Assembly (NCBI RefSeq): GCF_019420015.1
Contig: NZ_JAHZIA010000065.1
Location: 1 to 5,017, forward strand
From: Anaerofustis sp.
GTDB lineage: Bacteria > Bacillota > Clostridia > Eubacteriales > Anaerofustaceae
Reading direction: 5' to 3'
DNA length: 5,017 nucleotides
The position numbers and the translations under genes were made by a program. The first letter of the stretch is position 1. Each line of letters begins with the position of its first letter. Shown piece after piece: positions 5,017 to 5,017 of the stretch. The notes under the pieces are model-generated. The model did no database searches and was not told where the DNA came from. It was given only the letters and a program-made list of their open reading frames with translations.

Positions 5017-5017
5017 T

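Overview
The window looks like chromosomal DNA of a low-GC, probably anaerobic member of the Bacillota (Clostridia/Tissierellia type). The evidence is the AT-rich intergenic DNA, strong AGGAGG-type ribosome binding sites, TGn extended -10 promoters, and a gene set (GGGtGRT protein with a NifU-like scaffold, a clostridial-style short DtxR regulator, a DUF4153 membrane protein) that I associate with anaerobic Firmicutes. No genus can be named from sequence alone. I see no RNA gene, CRISPR array, transposase, integrase or phage gene.

Layout. Bases 1-425 are non-coding and begin with a palindromic intergenic repeat. A stand-alone TfoX N-terminal-domain protein lies at 426-746 (+), with its own promoter and a terminator. 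Bases 747-1239 are non-coding and hold a second, diverged copy of the same repeat plus an inverted palindromic unit. All remaining genes are on the minus strand. In transcription order they are a 5'-truncated DUF4153 membrane protein (3541 to the right edge), a DtxR/MntR-family metal-dependent repressor (3086-3463) with its own promoter and terminator, and a two-gene operon of an iron-sulfur scaffold-like protein (2254-2946) and a GGGtGRT protein (1240-2238). That operon has its own promoter and a strong terminator that faces the tfoX-like gene.

How the genes work together. The scaffold-like protein and the GGGtGRT protein form a clear, translationally coupled pair. It is tied by family resemblance to Fe-S metabolism, but its precise biochemical role is undefined as far as I know. 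The DtxR-type regulator just upstream would sense Fe or Mn. It is tempting to link it to the Fe-S operon, and a small palindrome sits in that operon's predicted leader, but the link is inference.

Nothing here is clearly a new defence or mobile system. The least explained material is the repeat family flanking the tfoX-like gene and the functionally open GGGtGRT/scaffold pair.
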